Source: Galeruca laticollis
Lineage: Eukaryota > Arthropoda > Insecta > Coleoptera > Chrysomelidae
Length of the DNA: 64,000 bases
Direction: 5' to 3'
NCBI GenBank assembly: GCA_963921935.1
Contig: OY998175.1
Location: forward strand, 261,943,709 to 262,007,708
Positions 47,441 through 60,291 of this stretch are shown here, in pieces. The position numbers were made by a program, and so were the translations under genes. The notes below the pieces were generated by a model, which searched no databases, was not told the origin of the DNA, and saw nothing but the letters and a program-made list of their open reading frames with translations. Position 1 is the stretch's first letter, and each line of letters opens with the position of its first letter.

Positions 47441-48400
47441 TTCGATAACACTAGTAGATTTGTCAGACGATCCTGTATTTACGTTAGAGAATCTACAGCA
47501 TTATTAAAAATGTGTTCTTTTTTAATCTATTCAGACACGCATTTCTTTACAGGTTTGCAAATGGAACACCATTCTTGAACATCTACTTCAGAAAATTTCC
47601 TGACTAATTCCAAACCTATTCCTGATACAGCGTGGATTGCATGTACGAGCTGCGGATGTATGTTTAATCAGTATAAACAATATTCCAGCCTTTAGTTCTG
47701 TATTTAAAGATATTTTCTAAGGTATTAATTCTTTTGAGGCGAATATGCGATTCCATAATCACCTTCCTGTTTTCTAGCGTGCACTGCCATCTACAATAAA
47801 GGCATTATTTTTAATTGAATACTTATGCATGTTACATATTAATATTTTCAATTTTGCAGTTTTTATTGTAGTTTTATCTTAATTTTTCTGATCATCTGAT
47901 CATGAATTTGTTCCACTCGTCCAACATTTTCCCAATTCTCTTCAACACTTGCATCTTCAATAACTAATAAAAACTCTCTACTTACCAACAACTTAGGCAG
48001 CCGCCACAAAGATGAAAGAAGTTCTACTTATGATGAACTCAGGTCAAAAAATGTGCACTTTGTGAAGAGTACCTTGAAACAAGTAAATTGGTATACTTCA
48101 ATATAAAGCTATTTTTCTCTTAACATTATTAAAAGTAACTCTAGCTTAAAAAATCGTACTAGAAGTAAGCTGACAGAAATTTCTTGTAATTAATTTTAGT
48201 ATCTTTAATATTTAATGTTATCAAACTCACAATTTAAAGTAGTAGCCCTTTTGCCCAGGTTATAGGAATTGTAAATGATATCCCGAATCCTTTCTACTCC
48301 TCCAAATTTGAGTGCATTGACTATGATAATTTTTGCTCTTGCATCAAGTTTTTTAGAAAATTTGGCTTTATATTAAATAAAACACATGACCTTTATTTAT
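47440..48400 (-). pseudogene. third DD82E-like transposase remnant, internally deleted
   Basis: On the minus strand, KKLDARAKIIIVNALKFGGV and ERIRDIIYNSYNLGKRATTL (about 48360-48230) resemble the N-terminal helix-turn-helix of the 25-kb transposase. At about 47740-47660, IFKYRTKGWNIVYTD is followed by a stop and TYI, corresponding to the first catalytic Asp (YLDETWIN). It then jumps to a segment that aligns by eye with the C-terminus of the 25-kb protein (EWCSICKPVKK against NWTNCIEHVIK). The block with the second Asp and Glu is missing. Identification is by eye and tentative. Confidence 0.4.
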
Positions 48401-51390
48401 AAACTAACTAAACGTCTTAAAATAATCAAAATCAAAAATTTTTAACCAATAAACAACCAGAAACATAACCCTCAAATGTAAAATTATAAAGTGATTACCT
48501 CCATAAATCATCGTCCTACGCCAGTAGTCGTTACTAAGCGACGTAGATAACAAGACAGAATTTGGTTTCTGCGTTTGTCAAAATTCCAACTTCAGGTGTC
48601 TTCCACTATCGCAAAACGAAGTGTGAGTAATTGTAAGATATTTGGTTACTTAATTATATTTTTTTATGTATAGAAAGTATGTATTAGGACAGTATTTATC
48701 CATTATAATCTATATAAACACGAACATAATAATTTTATAATAGAATATGACAAAATTCAATAAAAAGAAAACGTTAATAAGAACAATTTTCAAAATTTGC
48801 ACTAAATCACTCCAAGCTGTCCGTGAATATGATATACATCATCATACTATAAACGATTCTCGTGTTCTGTCAAAATCAACCGGTCGTGACTTAGATCTCA
48901 CGAATAAATTAAATAAAAGCCGTAAAAATTAGTAAGTAGTCTTTAAAATACCATTCAATGCCGATGTGCAAGAGTACGTCCATCAGTACAACACTAAACC
49001 TTTTCAGAAACGTTACAAAAAGTGCACAAATAAGGAGAAAGACTTGATAGACGAGATCAAGCTTCATTGACATCTGCAAGTAGCAATTATTTTTGAGAAA
49101 ATTACTTCAATCTACATTGGTTGTAAGCTTTGAGAAACAACAAATATAAATTTGGAATCATTCTAGATATTTTTGGTTAAGTGACAAAAATAAAAACTAA
49201 ATTATTCATTAGTATTTCAGTTGTTTCCAGAGCTAATTCCAAGTTTTACTTTGTTGATATAGATGATAAGTGGTCCTAAATAAGACAAAATAATATATAA
49301 AGGAGTAAGGTGTCTATTTCTTTTGTGATAAAGTATATCAATGTAGAATTATAGGTATATAGGAAGACATTTTCACGTTATTTAGCTCCGCTGCACAAAA
49401 ACCATTGTTTCCAGCAAAGACACTTGCCACCACCATATAATAAATCTTCAATAAGTTACGACTATTTCCTTTGATAAATCGAGTCTCCATTATGATAAAA
49501 GTCATAAAATGTTATCATTGTTCTAACAAATGATCGAAAAAAATATTTCGCCAGTCATAAATATGTAAAACCTAACTTCACATGAATTTGCAACAACTGT
49601 CAACATCCCTAATAAATGAATGCTGAAACAGTATTCTTGATTAATGTTTGATAAATATAAGCTGAAACGTGATCTCGGAATTTTGTATAACGTTTCTGGA
49701 ATTATTTATTGAATTATTTCCTAATCGTTTCCTGTTTTATAAGACGGGCTCAACAATTTACTATCCTGATTAGTTTCAGAAGCAAAAAAAGAATACTTTG
49801 GGGTGTGCATTCCTGCATGATTTCAATTAAAAGACCGTTCCACTTTCACCCAAATTTCTCGCTAAATAGAGCATAAATCCAAAGCCGTAACTGGCAATTT
49901 TTTACGTCACTTCCCGGCGACAAGTTAACAAAGATAAATGTATCCTAGCTCCTTAATTCTGTTCGATCAGGCCCGTTTGTTAATAATCAATCTGAAATAG
50001 TGCCATCAATCAGGGTTTTCTCTGTTTCCTCCAACGACATAAGAAAACCAATACACTTGTGATAAATATTTATGGAAAGGATTAGTTTGGTTATTTCTGA
50101 GAAAAAAATTAATGTATTGATTATGATTTGTTTCATTCCTTGGAATTAGAACTACTAGCTGTAGTAGTTGAGATATTTATATAGAACAATGTACATAGAA
50201 GTTTTCGTAATTAAATTGCTGATTAGCAGAAAATTGGATAGTCGATATTATATTTGAGAACTTTCAGACGAGTTTTCGATAGCAAAGAACTAACAAACAA
50301 CTGAATACAAAACAGTATCAATTGAATGGAGAATAAGGAAAAACCATATAAGCTAATATCAAAAATGGGAACATTGTTGAAAATAACGGAAAAATGGTAT
50401 TAGTTCATCATTGAGGATGAATTGTTGGTTGATTTGGCTATTCGCATTTACACAGAGACTATCAAAAACGTGTCAAGTTTTTTGAAGAATAATAAAATTA
50501 TGGCAACCATCAATAGAAAAAATTTCCGTAATGAAACATTAAAAATCTGCTGATATCAATTAATGGAGAAACCGACTCATGGCTGCTGGGTGGACCGACT
50601 AGCTTAGTAACCATGTTGCCGGTCCCAAGCCCGGATAAAAGGTGGCATCGAAAACTATGCACAAAACTTATTACGACCTGGCAAGATTACGAAAAACCGA
50701 TTTTGGAGGCGGAAAAAATAGCGAGTAGTAACCTGAAACATAACATCAATAAAGACCAAGAAATGATAATGTAGCTCCAAAATCAAGAAGTTATACATTA
50801 CCGACGAAAATAAAGGCACAGGCAAATGTATATGCAGTGTTAGGAATATTCTATGGTAACAAAGGGTTTTTAATACAGAGTCTAAAAGCGACAATTTGTT
50901 GTAACTAAACAAGTATATTCAGTGTATCACCTATTTCATTTAACAGGGTATCATAACATGCCAAAGAAGTATCGTTGTAACTCTTAATTTATTTACAAAT
51001 ATCACAAAGATAAACCGCCTGTGATTACTACGCTCTTGATAAAACGATTTCGTCTACAGCCGGAATTCTTCTACTTTCATCTATCCCCACTCTTCATTTT
51101 CAAATGTAAGGACACGTTGAAAGTTTAACTGCCCATGTAATATTCCTTTTTAATAATGACAGAACTCTTTCTTCATTTAATTTCAAGGTAAGACGATAAT
51201 CCGCTCATAGTCAACGGGAAAATGTAAGGGGCACATGGCATTACCAGTGTGCTAGAGAGAGACAACGCAAAAGTCAGCGTAGATTATTACAGTTAAAATA
51301 AGGATACTAGAATATACGAATCGCGCGTGTGCCCCTCGAGGACGTTTAACTGTACGTCTGGGTACGTAACTACCTGTTTGTCTGAGAATG
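48401..51390. other. intergenic DNA, no gene recognised
   Basis: Short open frames at 48747-48932 and 50655-50912 show no domain and look like chance. No transposon ends identified. Confidence 0.5.
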
Positions 51391-52316
51391 AGGAACGATC
51401 TTTGTAAAATTTATAAAATGAGTATGCAGATTCACCAAAAAGTGCAAAGTGTAAAATGGTATTACCTGGGTAATTCATATCAAAAAATATCAGAAAATTT
51501 GCTTATTGTGGCATTCCAAAATGCCCACCCAATTAGCAAGAATCAAGTGAGCACGGTTATAATAAATTTTGAAGAACATGGATGTGTCACTCCTACAAAA
51601 CATGGACCGCGTACACAAAATCGTCAAACCTAACCTGTAAAAGAAGTTTTAAACCAAAAAAGGGCCATGAAACATTTCCAGACCATCAATATCGTAGAAT
51701 GGAATTTTGTGAAGTAGTTATGGAAAAAATACAATTGGACGCAAACTTTTCAGAAAATATTTTGTTCACAGATTAATCGACTTTTCCTATACACGGTCCA
51801 TATAATTCATCCGTTATGCGATATTGGTCCAAGATAAACCTACACTAAAAGTACAATGGTGGAACTCAATATCCCCAAAAGTTAAATATTTGACGGCTAT
51901 TTATCTGGACAAAAATATTTAGATATGCTGCAAAATTAGATTACTCCTGACCTTATATAATTAGGTGTCAACTTCAATGATATTTGGTGCCAACATGACG
52001 GTTGTGCATCACAAAATTATCGATTAGCAATAATTTTTTTAAATACACAATTTCCGAATCGGATAATCTCCACGAATGCTAACATAAGGCCTTCTAGACC
52101 CCCAGATTTGGCACCCAGCTATTTATTTTTCTGGACTTATGTGAAATCGAGAATTTATGGATTCTAGGAGAACAGGGCCAGTTCTCTGAATAAACTTAGG
52201 GAACAAATTCTGCAAGCCTGTGTGGAAATCTTACCTGAAATACTCACACACGTTAATCAAGAATTTTATAACCGGTTCGGTTACTGCTTAGCTCGAAACA
52301 GGGGTTTATTCTAACA
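51391..52316 (+). pseudogene. mariner-like transposase, heavily decayed
   Basis: Pieces in several frames keep the order: helix-turn-helix (KVQSVKWYYLGNSYQKISEN, HGCVTPTKHGPRTQNRQ), FSENILFTD (Asp 1, then a stop), WCQHDGCASQNYRL (Asp 2), RPSRPPDLAPSYLFFW and a C-terminal FYNRFGYCLARNRGLF. The third catalytic position reads Tyr instead of Asp (PSYLFFW against PLDFFFW in the 22-kb mariner), and I count 40 residues from Asp 2. The spacing and the QHDGxxxxNY motif suggest a relative of the DD41D group. It ends at TAA about 52314. Terminal repeats were not found. Confidence 0.7.
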
Positions 52317-52679
52317 TTTGATTTGAATTCATTGAATATTTAGGAAGTTTTATTTTTTAATTTATTACCTATCAGAATATTACTTCTATTTAAAAATAAA
52401 ATGGTATTTTCATTAAAATTCTATTTTTATGTTTATAATCGAAAGCGTTTTTTTATTTGTACTGTGTGTACACAAAGAGTTCGTTTCTCAATTGGAAACA
52501 AACGTAAAAACAGTAAAATATTTTTTATTAATACATACACAAACCAAACCAAGTATTCAGCAATATCTTTCTCGTTACCGAACCTGAAAAAATTAAAGGT
52601 TTTAACCGCTTTCAAACTAAAAACTAGAACAATTTCCAGCATTACAATAAAATATTCATCAAATAGATCGGACTAATTA

Positions 52680-53608
52680 TCTTGATCTCCTCCATTTTTT
52701 CTCATACTATCTTCAATTTCTTTTACAGTATCTCTTAATTTTCGATTCATTTCGTCTATTTCCTTGTTCATTTGTCTTCCCATTATTTCAATTCTTGTGA
52801 TACATGTTTCTGTATTTTCTACTATTTGATCATTTAAATCCTTAAATTGCTTATTTCCATTTTCTTCAATACCTTCTACTTCCTTTGTTGAATTATTAGT
52901 TGGTTTTGATACTTCCGTTTGGATAATTTCTGGTTTTCTTCAATATATCTTCCGAATTCATGTACATCTTCCACTACTTGTTTTTCTATTTTCTCTCCGA
53001 TTTTTATTCCGTTTTCTTGAATTTCTATTCTCAAATTTTTATTTTCATCCTCCATATCTTCTTCCACCTTATCTATTTGCTTTCTAAATTCTCCATTCTT
53101 CTCCATAAATTTCTTAATTGCCTCAATATTTTCTGTTTCCACATCATCAATTTTCTTTTCCAAATTATATATGTTCTCATTAATCTGGTCCATGTTTCCA
53201 TTTATCGTGTCCATCTTTCCATTCATGTCTCCTAATATTCTCCACCGTTTTGTTTATAACTCATCTCATGCTATACATATCTCCCTTCATTGTGTCCATC
53301 TTTCCATTCAAATATTTCTTCATACTATTCATATTTTTGTTCATGCTATTCAAATATTGCATTCATTGATCATCTCTAGTTGTTCTACCTTGTGTTTTCC
53401 TTCTCTCTTGTCGCATATCTCCTTGGTCTACAGCTTCCTCATTTCCTGTCATACATTCTTCTGGTACATCTCCTTCAGATTGTTGTCCCTGAATTAAATA
53501 TTGAACCTGGAAATCTCCCATTCCATGGCTCCTTTCTTCCCTTTTCTCTTCCGATCCACTATCTGTTTCTACCTGATTTCCATCTCTTAAAGTTATTTTT
53601 CTGTCCAT
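52680..53608 (-). pseudogene. gypsy gag N-terminal region with coiled coil (same family as 27-32 kb)
   Basis: ATG at 53606-53608 starts MDRKITLRDGNQVETDSGSE, includes GDFQVQYLIQG, and ends in a stop at 53363. A further open piece (53226-52876) is almost pure coiled coil (GKMDTINGNMDQINENIYNL, KIDDVETENIEAIKKFMEKN). The homologous start at 31998 supports the ATG. The element is cut off at about 52680, close to the mariner remnant. Such helical N-termini probably drive Gag assembly; that is inference. Confidence 0.65.
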
Positions 53609-53649
53609 GATTTCATTTTATATTTAATGCACATTTACTAACTTTATTA

Positions 53650-53667
53650 GCCCCACGTTCGGCGCCA
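53650..53667 (-). promoter_or_regulatory. primer-binding site, tRNA-Lys type
   Basis: TGGCGCCGAACGTGGGGC on the minus strand differs by one base from the complement of the 3' end of insect tRNA-Lys(CUU) as I recall it. It sits between the LTR end (53668) and the gag ATG. Confidence 0.75.
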
Positions 53668-53870
53668 ATTTTATAATAATCAAATTTCATAGTAATTATT
53701 GATTTTATATTTTAATTGTATATTTGTTTTATATTAAAGACTCACCTTCGGCTGCTCTCATATCATATAATGCCAGGGCATGAGGACTCCTCTCTCTTTA
53801 GGTTCTGGCTTCCAATTAATCAATTTAATAGTAATCAATTTTTTTTTCATATATATACTTTGTTGTGAAT
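53668..53870 (-). repeat. 5' LTR (3' part) of the truncated gypsy element
   Basis: Adjoins the primer site. The block around 53740-53820 (CTCATATCATATAATGCCAG, GGCATGAGGACTCC, CTCTTTAGGTTCTGG) aligns with 32205-32265 in the 27-32 kb element's LTR. Outer end not determined. Confidence 0.6.
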
Positions 53871-56800
53871 ATTTGAAATTAGCTATTATTTATTATTTGA
53901 GTTGTTTGTTTTGTTGATGGTAAATAAAAATACGAACTAATAATGTCATGTATTTAATATAAAAATTAATTCCTTTTTTCAATTCATTTAATGTTTGAAT
54001 GAATTTAAATACTGTTACGTCCCTGTCGTTGAAGTCATGCGCCCTAGATACACCGGATATTACCAGCGTCTGCGCAAATGGTTATAAGCGCGATACGCAC
54101 CTCAGCTGTTCTAAGGTTTGTGTTAGATATACGATTATTATGTCAACAAGGAACATACATGCAAGCTATTCACAAAATTATATATACAAAATTCAAAAGA
54201 ATTTGATGGGATTGGATGATATTACAATCACATATATGGATTTGTACATGTTATTACCGAGTGATATACTTATGTAATAATACAACAAGGAAACAGGAGG
54301 ATATTTTTCACAAGTAAGTACAAGTCCGTTTATTATAGATATGGTTATTATTATTGTTTGCTCACTGTTAGAATAAATCTCTCAAATTTGAATAGGCCTT
54401 TAAATTGTTTTTATTAATTAGATAAAAATGATTTTAATTGAAAAGTTTTGCATTGGGAACCAAAGAAATGAAATCACTGACCTGTAATCTCATAATTGCA
54501 AGATGTCTGCACTGACGCTTCTCTTCTGGCACTGCTCTAAGTTTTCATTACATTTCTTTTACCGGGAATATTCTTTTTCTGGCATGGAAAACTGGTTCTT
54601 ACATAACATAATATTTGCCTTTATTAATCTATTCAATAGATTTTATGAAAATTACAAATTTTACTATAATTTGGTAACTTTTTTATAGAACCCAGTAACA
54701 GGCTGTTCTCCATTCAAACTCGAATACACGATTCTTTTTTGTTTTCCAATCAACAAGCTTTTTTCAACATGAAATGAATGCATAGCTTGCTTGCTGATAT
54801 TTTTCTGACAATAATAGACTGTCCCTATATAAATTGTTCAAAATTAGCAAATATTTCTGAATAATATCTTGGAGGCTTCTTTTCACACTGCACCTAGTAG
54901 CCAAAAAATAAATATTGTGGTGATTACCAAAACAAGAAGATGTGCTAACATGTTAAAAAAAATAAGAGAAATGGAAATGGAAAGGTAAGAGCAATGAGAA
55001 GATAAGAAAACAAGAAAAGAAAAGAGAAAACAAATTTAATTGATGTAAGAAATCATTAACCTTTTCTAGTTTGAATCTATTAATTAAAAAAATGCAGTAA
55101 ACTCAAAATGTATATAATAGGAGTGTATACCAATTAGCGATAATAAACCATTGCAAATGATATGCAATTATAAAAAAAATGCAGTAAGCATTTATAATAG
55201 GAGCCCATTCCTATTATCAAGAAAATTATCGGAAATTAAACGATATCCGTCATTGATACCTAACTGAGAATCTAAAATAACAAAAAAATTGATTAGAGGG
55301 GTAGCCACTATCAAAATATGAGATTCTAATTGCTTCAGCAAAATATCCAAAGGAATTAGTGGAGTAACCTCTACCAACATATAAAATGCCAACATCTCAA
55401 CGATAAGACAAGAAAACAACAACATTCCTCAACTACAAAAAAAATAATCACTAAGTGTGATATAGGGTGGTTAAAATCTCAGGTACACTAAACCAAATAA
55501 AAAAGAAAGAGTAAGATTCACCCAGGATCATAGATGGATGAGAGCAAAAAATACAAGGTAAGGGACAGAAATCTTCTAAGAGAATTTTATAACGTGAATA
55601 AATATGTGTATGTGTTTTTTAAAAACATTACGTAACTATGAAGGAAAAATAAAAAGAGAAAAAAAATAACAGGGTTTGGCCTTCCCCCCTTTCCTGCTCG
55701 GAAATTTTGGAGAGACGAAACTCACGAAGACAGAACCAAGTGCTAAGAATTTAGCGATAACACACACAGAGTAGTCAAAACCAAAATTCAAAGATATAGA
55801 GAAGAAAACATTACAAATCGGAAACACTTCCGTTATGAAAATAACGAAATTATAAATTGTGGTATTCTAAACCACATAGAAAGTATTCCAAAAAAAAATA
55901 ATTTTGTCAACAGCTCAGAAAGAAAACTAAAATATGCCTTAATAAAATACTATTAGTATGTATCAGTACAAGATAATAATTTATAAATTGCGGTGCAACA
56001 AAAAGAACGTGTCTTACTCGTATCGAAATACAGGGAAGATAAAAACCACTATAGCGTATACTGAGAACAAAAAAGCTACCAAGCAAAAAGATAATTTCTC
56101 AGTACACACACAACAAAAAAGTTAAGGGACTACTACAAAATTAACTGAATTCAAGATTTGCATAAAGCAAGAAATTCCAGAAAATATTTAAGTGCCAAGT
56201 TCGTTCCAAACTAAATTGATTTCCAAAGGTGCATGAGGCAAGAAAATCTCAGAAAATTTGAAACATTCACGGAAGTTTGTTTTCTACAGGACAGATTTTT
56301 TTAGCGTTTCAAAACCCAAAAACAAAAGCGTTACGATAAACACAAATATAGTACACAATTGTATCACGCACAACATAAGAGAAAGATACAGAATAATGAT
56401 CTCAAGATATATCAAGAGATAAAGCAAAGGCATAAGAGAAAAATACATGTGCTTTTGCACATCAGTAACTATAACAAAACATAATGTGTAGATGTACCAT
56501 GACATATGCGAGAGTAGAAAATTAAATTCTACTATTTATAGACACAAATCGTATTTGCGACCTAACACAATTGTTGACAACAAAAAATAAAAATCACTCA
56601 AGATATATTTTGATATTAAATCAAAATTAAGATAAAAAAATAGTCACGTCAAGAAATATTAATCCAAAAAAACCAAACTATTCAGAATCACAATTAGATC
56701 CGATTCGCAAATCGTGATCATGGCCAGATAAATTTGGATCAATAGGATGTTGATCAGAAAGCACATCATCAAGAAGATCTACGTAAACAAATTAAAGCTA

Positions 56801-57346
56801 ACTGCAAAGTAATTAAAGTAATAACTGTGAATTAAAGATATGAAATTTAACAATGTTACTTATGAGTGACCCTGTATACTAAATATTTCAAAAATATTAC
56901 AAGTTATTAATTATATTTACTTTTGAGTAAGCCGGTATACTAATTATTTTGAAGAAGAACGACTGATTTGCAATAATTTTAAAAATCAATTAACACGAGG
57001 AGTTTTGTTTTTAGATACCAGAATAAAATAATTTCAAAACATATCAAACATTATCAAAGTTGTACACTACGACAACTTTCTTCAAAACAGTAATACAATA
57101 AGTAGACAAATCCCTTAATATCAACTATTATTGCAAATATACTCAATTACCTTCTCGAAGCACAAAAAAACTGACCATCATAAAACCTGTAATATCTTCC
57201 TGACGAAAATAACAAATAAGGAAACGATATGAACTTGAAATTTTGAAGCAAATTTTATCATGAAACTGCGTCTATAAAAATGTGAAATATTACGGAAATA
57301 AAAATTCAAGTTAAAGTAATAAAAAAAAATTATGTTGATAATTGAA
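53871..57346. other. AT-rich intergenic DNA, no gene recognised
   Basis: A 92-codon + frame at 53999-54277 lies in a slightly GC-richer patch but shows no domain. A diverged direct repeat (gagtgaccctgtatact, then gagtaagccggtatact) lies at about 56865 and 56925. Otherwise A-rich and featureless. Confidence 0.45.
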
Positions 57347-57419
57347 ACTAAATAAATTGTTTTTAAATGAAACTCAAGGTCTCTAGTTAATTCCACAATA
57401 TAATACAAGTTATTGAAAA

Positions 57420-57475
57420 TTCTAAAAAATTGACAATTGTTTCGATAAATCAATATCATCGTCAGAATGACAGAA
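57420..57475 (-). ncRNA. hammerhead-ribozyme-like motif at the Penelope terminus (left arm)
   Basis: Inverted identical copy of the right-arm motif; core at 57432-57465 on the minus strand. Confidence 0.5.
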
Positions 57476-57728
57476 GTTACATTTCATTTTATGCCTACCT
57501 GATATTTAGTAGTTATATTTTTGGCTAGACCAAGAAGTAACCTAACTTGTGATTGGCTTAATATATGTTTATAGAAAAAAGAAGAAGATGTGATATTACA
57601 AATATTGAAGCTTAGATATTATTAGCCCTATGGTGATATCCTGGATATCATTTTTCCAATTAAGATCAGTATAACTGTGCAATGATATAGAAAACCAGGA
57701 AAACTATATCTGCTGATCTTTACAATTA

Positions 57729-58497
57729 TCACTTAAGAAGACAGTTTATTAGTGGAGAATTCCCTAGATTTAACTGTTCATTGACAACTTCATATTGTGG
57801 GTTTCTTAAATGTCTTCTAATTTCCAGTTCTTCAAGGAAATCCAGTTCTTGTTTCTTTTCACAAATATGCAGCACTTCTAGTTCTGTGTTAGGTGTCAAT
57901 GAATGATTGGTGTCGAGTAGATGTTTTGCGTAGTGAGATTTATCTGGTTGTTTTAATCTGTAAGCTCGTAAGTGCTCACTGTATCGTATTTCAAAATTCC
58001 TAAGGGTCTGACCCAAATAGACAGCATTACATTCTGGACATTTGAGTTTATATATACCTGACTTCTTTAATAGTGGTATTTTTGTTTTTACATTTAACAA
58101 TTTTGTACTAGTTACTTTCTGTTTTAAAAGAAATTGTTGCATTCGTTGCTGAAGATATTATCTTTGAAATATTATTAGAAATATTTCCTGCATATGTGAT
58201 GGTTTTATAAGTTTTAATTTCATCAGCTTGTTTAGGATATATTAGTTGTAATGCCACTTTTTTCTCTTTTTTACTAATTAGTTTATTTATCATATCTAAT
58301 GGATAACCGTTAGATGTTGCTATTTGTCTAATTGTATTAATCTCTCTATCAAAATTACATTTGTTCATAGGAACTGAAAAAGCTCTATGTATCATTGAAT
58401 TATATGCTGCTAGTCTGTGTGAGACAGGGTGGTTAGAATTGAATGGAATTGTCAGTCTGTGTTGGTTTTCGGTAAATTGAATAATCAAGTACATCAT
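57729..58497 (-). pseudogene. Penelope-like RT tail and GIY-YIG endonuclease (left arm copy)
   Basis: The piece 58497-58108 carries the RT thumb/linker (NSMIHRAFSVPMNKCNFDRE, KVALQLIYPKQADEIK). A 2-bp deletion at about 58112 relative to the right arm breaks the frame. The next piece (58142-57729) holds the endonuclease: SGIYKLKCPECNAVYLGQT (GIY-YIG, here GIY and VYLG), RNFEIRYSEHLRAYRLK (Arg) and FLEELEIRRHL (Glu). It ends at TGA or TAA near 57729. Confidence 0.88.
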
Positions 58498-59200
58498 TAA
58501 CTCTTTGAATTTTTAAATCAAGAAAATTGATTGAGCTATTTTCTTCAATTTCTAATGTAAATTTAATTTTCGGGTGTAAATTATTGATGTGGTTGAAAAA
58601 CACATCTAATTGTCGCTCAACACCCATAAAACAAGCTAATATGTCATCCACATATCTATACCAAAATAAAATATTTTTCGAAATATTACTTTCAAAGATC
58701 TTTCTTTCTAAATTGTCCATAAAAATGTTTGCTAAAATAGGTGATATTGGGCTTCCCATTGGTAAACCTTCATTTTGAATATATATCTTATTGTCAAAAG
58801 TGAAATAATTCTGATTAATGCATACATCAAATAAATTAAGTATATCTGATATTATTCCTGGATTAATATTTTTATCTTCTAGTAATTTTCTTACAAGTAT
58901 TAGACATTCTTTAGGAGGAATTTTAGTGAACATATTAGTTACATCGAACGATATGAGTTTATAGTTATCTTGCAAGTGGATTGATTTCAACTTTTTGATT
59001 AGTTCTATTGAATTTCTAATTGAGTACTGAGATTCATATCCGTAAGTATTGAGTATATTGTTGAGCTTTTTTGCCAATATATTATTAGGAGCATTAACAT
59101 AAGAGACTACAGGTCTAATTGGTTTCGTTATTTTATGTAATTGAACTGTTCCATATAATTGTGGACAATGAGGATTCTTATGTATGATGGACAATTCCAT
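58433..59200 (-). pseudogene. Penelope-like reverse transcriptase
   Basis: The frame starts at the arm junction, so the protein lacks its true N-terminus. RT motifs: CPQLYGTVQLHKITKPIRPV, VSYVNAP, YKLISFDVTNMFTKIP (catalytic Asp), YFTFDNKIYIQNEGLPMGSP, ILANIFMDNLE, WYRYVDDILACF (catalytic YVDD) and INFLDLKIQR. The order and the LPMGSPISP motif are diagnostic of Penelope-like RTs, which are related to telomerase. A frameshift at about 58440-58500 separates it from the linker and endonuclease. Confidence 0.9.
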
Positions 59201-59247
59201 TCAATTCTAACCACCCTGTCTCACACAGACTAGCAGCATATAATTCA

Positions 59248-59916
59248 ATGATACATAGAGCTTTTTCAGTTCCTATGAACAAATGTAATTTTGATAGAGA
59301 GATTAATACAATTAGACAAATAGCAACATCTAACGGTTATCCATTAGATATGATAAATAAACTAATTAGTAAAAAAGAGAAAAAAGTGGCATTACAACTA
59401 ATATATCCTAAACAAGCTGATGAAATTAAAACTTATAAAACCATCACATATGCAGGAAATATTTCTAATAATATTTCAAAGATAATATCTTCAGCAACGA
59501 ATGCAACAATTTCTTTTAAAACAGAAAGTAACGTTAGTACAAAATTGTTAAATGTAAAAACAAAAATACCACTATTAAAGGAGTCAGGTATATATAAACT
59601 CAAATGTCCAGAATGTAATGCTGTCTATTTGGGTCAGACCCTTAGGAATTTTGAAATACGATACAGTGAGCACTTACGAGCTTACAGATTAAAACAACCA
59701 GATAAATCTCACTACGCAAAACATCTACTCGACACCAATCATTCATTGACACCTAACACAGAACTAGAAGTTCTGCATATTTGTGAAAAGAAACAAGAAC
59801 TGGATTTCCTTGAAGAACTGGAAATTAGAAGACATTTAAGAAACCCACAATATGAAGTTGTCAATGAACAGTTAAATCTAGGGAATTCTCCACTAATAAA
59901 CTGTCTTCTTAAGTGA
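59248..59916 (+). pseudogene. GIY-YIG endonuclease and RT tail, inverted arm copy (intact frame)
   Basis: 222 codons open without interruption: RT tail, then IPLLKESGIYKLKCPECNA, VYLGQTLRNFEIRYSEH, HLRAYRLKQPDKSHYAKHLL and LEELEIRRHLRNPQYEV. It is the inverted duplicate of the left arm; it differs there by Glu for Lys before the GIY motif and by the 2 bp that keep the frame. It has no RT in front, so it is a partial copy despite the open frame. Confidence 0.85.
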
Positions 59917-60169
59917 TAATTGTAAAGATCAGCAGATATAGTTTTCCTGGTTTTCTATATCATTGCACAGTTATACTGATCTTAATTGGAAAAATGATAT
60001 CCAGGATATCACCATAGGGCTAATAATATCTAAGCTTCAATATTTGTAATATCACATCTTCTTCTTTTTTCTATAAACATATATTAAGCCAATCACAAGT
60101 TAGGTTACTTCTTGGTCTAGCCAAAAATATAACTACTAAATATCAGGTAGGCATAAAATGAAATGTAAC

Positions 60170-60225
60170 TTCTGTCATTCTGACGATGATATTGATTTAT
60201 CGAAACAATTGTCAATTTTTTAGAA
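60170..60225 (+). ncRNA. hammerhead-ribozyme-like motif at the Penelope terminus (right arm)
   Basis: CTGACGA at 60180-60186 and GAAAC at 60202-60206 flank a stem II of GATA/TATC; the palindrome ACAATTGT gives a loopless stem III and ends GTC at the expected cleavage position (60211-60213). Stem I can pair ATT with AAT and, across an internal loop, TTCT (60170-60173) with AGAA (60222-60225). One U after CTGACGA is unpaired, which departs from the consensus. Hammerheads are known in Penelope-like terminal repeats. Confidence 0.5.
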
Positions 60226-60291
60226 TTTTCAATAACTTGTATTATATTGTGGAATTAACTAGAGACCTTGAGTTTCATTTAAAAACACTAA

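Larger units (their letters stand above)
57359..60286 (-). mobile_element. Penelope-like element arranged as a 1.1-kb near-perfect inverted repeat
   Basis: The left arm 57359-58453 (1095 bp) and right arm 59190-60286 (1097 bp) are reverse complements; the only length difference is a 2-bp deletion in the left arm. Between them lies the N-terminal half of the RT, continuous with the left arm. Each arm encodes the RT tail and GIY-YIG endonuclease and ends with the same terminal sequence. ACTAAATAAA flanks both sides (57347-57356 and 60335-60344). Such partial inverted tandem structure is known for Penelope-like elements. Confidence 0.88.

Noticed and set aside
52960..53610. Hydrophobic + ORFs
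   Set aside because: Antisense of the coiled-coil gag on the minus strand.
53999..54277. 92-codon + ORF as a gene
   Set aside because: No domain, no exon signals and no similarity within the window.
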